The translations under genes were made by a program, and so were the position numbers. This document shows, piece by piece, positions 4,942 to 5,730 of a DNA stretch of 5,730 bases. The stretch covers positions 1-5,730 of the forward strand of contig JBGTKH010000280.1 of the NCBI GenBank assembly GCA_041744735.1, read 5' to 3'. Positions within the stretch are counted from its first letter, which is position 1. The number at the start of each line of letters is the position of its first letter. The stretch is from JBGTKH01 sp041744735 (GTDB taxonomy: Bacteria; Planctomycetota; Planctomycetia; Pirellulales; Pirellulaceae). The notes beneath the pieces were generated by a model. That model was not told where the DNA came from, made no database searches, and was given only the letters and a program-made list of their open reading frames with translations.

Positions 4942-5666
4942 GAACGAGGGCTTCGAGTAACGTAGGTGTGCTGACCGCCAGCGAATTCGTGATGAGTGAC
5001 CACTTCATGTGCGATGCCAGCAAAGCCAAAGTGAAGGTCGATCTGCAGCCACTCAACAAGGGCTTCGTCGAATGTGATGCGCATATCGAGTTTGATTCGA
5101 TGGGCCAACCCGATGCGATCACGATTGTGATCGAAGAGTTGGACGCCGATCAGGTCAAACAATTCTGCCAGCCGACTCTCAGCGTGAACGGCGTCTTCGG
5201 CAATGCTCGTGTTGAACGCACAATGGAAACTGGCGACGGTTTTGAGTGCCTTGCCCCAGCCGGGCAATTGGCTGGCCGCTCACATTCGTTCGCCGGGCAA
5301 TTGGCTGGCTTGCTTCACCCAAGCGGCGAACTGAGCTTCGTCGAGCTGGTCGTCCTCGTGGATGTGGAGGTAGCGCACGTCCTTTTGCTTGGACGCGCCG
5401 GGGGGGACAGGACGCAGCGACGTGCCGCGGAAGAAAGCCACCTTGACGTACTTCGTGAGGCAATGGAAGCCGAGGAACCAGCCCTGGCCCTCGATGCCAT
5501 AGAAGGGCGTGTTCCACCTTACGGCCTTGCGCACGTGGGGCACGGTGCGCACGATGAGCGCGTCGAGGCGGCGTCCAACGTCGCGTTTCCAGCCCGGCAT
5601 GGCGGCGATGTAGGCCTGCACGGGGGCGTCGCCGTCGGCCTTCGCGATCTGAGGGTTGCCGCCTGA
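4932..5666 (+). CDS. Unrecognised protein, probably truncated, read through into antisense DUF1801
   Basis: The open frame gives 244 residues, but only the first about 110 (to about 5258) look like a real gene. I do not recognise this part. It contains SKAKVKVDLQPLNKGFVECD, then an alternating beta-like stretch HIEFDSMGQPDAITIVIEEL, and LSVNGVFGNARVERTMETGD. Its codon choice resembles that of the operon. From about 5259 the frame crosses an 18-bp direct repeat and becomes the antisense of the DUF1801 gene, giving an implausible Ala/Gly/Val/His-rich tail. So the natural C-terminus is probably lost and the tail is not functional. The ATG at 4932 overlaps the DUF6527 stop by 10 nt, which supports coupling, but its ribosome binding site is weak. 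A later GTG (4968) or ATG (4992) could be the true start. Confidence 0.45.
   Translation: MVLGTRASSNVGVLTASEFVMSDHFMCDASKAKVKVDLQPLNKGFVECDAHIEFDSMGQPDAITIVIEELDADQVKQFCQPTLSVNGVFGNARVERTMETGDGFECLAPAGQLAGRSHSFAGQLAGLLHPSGELSFVELVVLVDVEVAHVLLLGRAGGDRTQRRAAEESHLDVLREAMEAEEPALALDAIEGRVPPYGLAHVGHGAHDERVEAASNVAFPARHGGDVGLHGGVAVGLRDLRVAA
5259..5276. repeat. 18-bp direct repeat, copy 1
   Basis: GCCGGGCAATTGGCTGGC occurs here and again at 5292-5309, an exact match with a 33-bp offset. The core GCCAATTGGC-like part is nearly palindromic. On the minus strand both copies are in the DUF1801 frame and both read ASQLPG. This copy lies beyond the stop codon and continues as WGKALKT. Confidence 0.85.
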
Positions 5667-5730
5667 GAGGAGGGCCGGTGTCGCGGCTTTCGTGGGCTTG
5701 CGGACTGATGACTTGGCGGCCGCCTTGCGC
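5280..5730 (-). CDS. DUF1801 domain protein (YdhG-like), N-terminus cut by window edge
   Basis: 149 residues are visible, and the start lies beyond the edge. The first visible residues are Lys/Ala-rich (RKAAAKSSVRKPTKAAT), then PALLSGGNPQIAKADGDAP, and the DUF1801 fold follows: VQAYIAAMPGWKRDVGRRL (37-55), RTVPHVRKAVRWNTPFYGIE (61-80), GWFLGFHCLTKYVKVAFFRG (83-102) and the C-terminal HEDDQLDEAQFAAWVKQ (124-140). It ends ASQLPGERM. The family is small, cytoplasmic and of poorly defined function. A GTG at 5621 is not a likely start, because the frame stays protein-like upstream. The gene is convergent with the Ubl operon, much richer in G+C, and not expected to be part of it. The last codons overlap an 18-bp repeat, so its original C-terminus may have been altered. 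Confidence 0.8.
   Translation of the reverse strand, partial: RKAAAKSSVRKPTKAATPALLSGGNPQIAKADGDAPVQAYIAAMPGWKRDVGRRLDALIVRTVPHVRKAVRWNTPFYGIEGQGWFLGFHCLTKYVKVAFFRGTSLRPVPPGASKQKDVRYLHIHEDDQLDEAQFAAWVKQASQLPGERM
5292..5309. repeat. 18-bp direct repeat, copy 2
   Basis: This copy lies inside the 3' end of the DUF1801 gene and encodes its ASQLPG. It is followed (minus strand) by GERM and the stop codon, whereas the copy at 5259-5276 is followed by GWGKALKT in the same reading frame. Confidence 0.85.

Noticed and set aside
4942..4990. Intrinsic terminator after DUF6527
   Set aside because: There is no stable stem followed by a T-run, and an open frame crosses the region.
4938..5267. 109-residue - strand open frame as an alternative to the fifth operon gene
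   Set aside because: It lacks a ribosome binding site, and its sequence looks less protein-like than the + strand. Its first residues (PGWGKALKT) matter only as a possible remnant of a DUF1801 end.
5280..5621. Taking GTG 5621 as the DUF1801 start
   Set aside because: The frame continues upstream to the window edge with family-like sequence (PALLSGGNPQIAKADGDAP), so the true start is outside the window.
1..5730. tRNA, rRNA or CRISPR array
   Set aside because: I saw no tRNA-like cloverleaf, no rRNA-like sequence, and no regularly spaced repeats. The only exact direct repeat noticed is the pair near 5259-5309.

Overview
The window suggests a bacterium of moderate-to-high G+C content, probably a Planctomycete-like or related environmental organism. 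That placement is an inference from the style of the ECF-like sigma factor and of the IS3-type transposase, and is not proven by the sequence. The centre of the window is a compact accessory locus of two divergently transcribed operons. It is bounded on the left by the start of an insertion-sequence transposase and on the right by an unrelated, more G+C-rich DUF1801 gene.

Right-hand operon (+ strand, about 2486-5258): a single-domain ubiquitin-like protein of the Multi_ubiq type, an E2-fold protein of the Prok-E2_E type, a JAB/JAMM-ThiF fusion (deconjugating or processing peptidase plus E1-like adenylating enzyme), a small Cys-rich DUF6527 protein, and an unrecognised protein whose 3' end is probably lost. 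All genes overlap or nearly touch, so they are probably translationally coupled. Together they look like a complete bacterial ubiquitin-like conjugation pathway of the kind found by comparative genomics and recently discussed as 'Bub'-type operons. The E2 contains no cysteine at all. The E1 has serines where many ThiF/MoeB relatives carry a CxxC, and no cysteine in the following loop. The cascade therefore cannot use ordinary thioester chemistry at the usual positions.

Left-hand operon (- strand, 2303 down to 159): a sigma-70-family (ECF-like) sigma factor, an XRE-type helix-turn-helix protein and an ImmA/IrrE-type zinc metallopeptidase with an HEIGH motif. These are also tightly spaced, and the last two share a 4-nt ATGA overlap. 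The set looks like a regulatory switch: a sigma factor, a DNA-binding regulator and a protease that could cleave that regulator. It shares a 182-bp promoter region with the Ubl operon. That region holds two short perfect inverted repeats that are candidate operators.

Edges: at the left, 32 codons of an IS3-family OrfA-like transposase run off the window. At the right, hand-counted G+C rises from about 50% (4981-5160) to about 65-70% (5321-5730). The change lies at an 18-bp direct repeat (5259-5276 and 5292-5309) that sits on the 3' end of the DUF1801 gene. The last + strand gene reads through this repeat into the antisense of DUF1801 without a stop. This looks like a recombination junction marking the right border of the accessory island.
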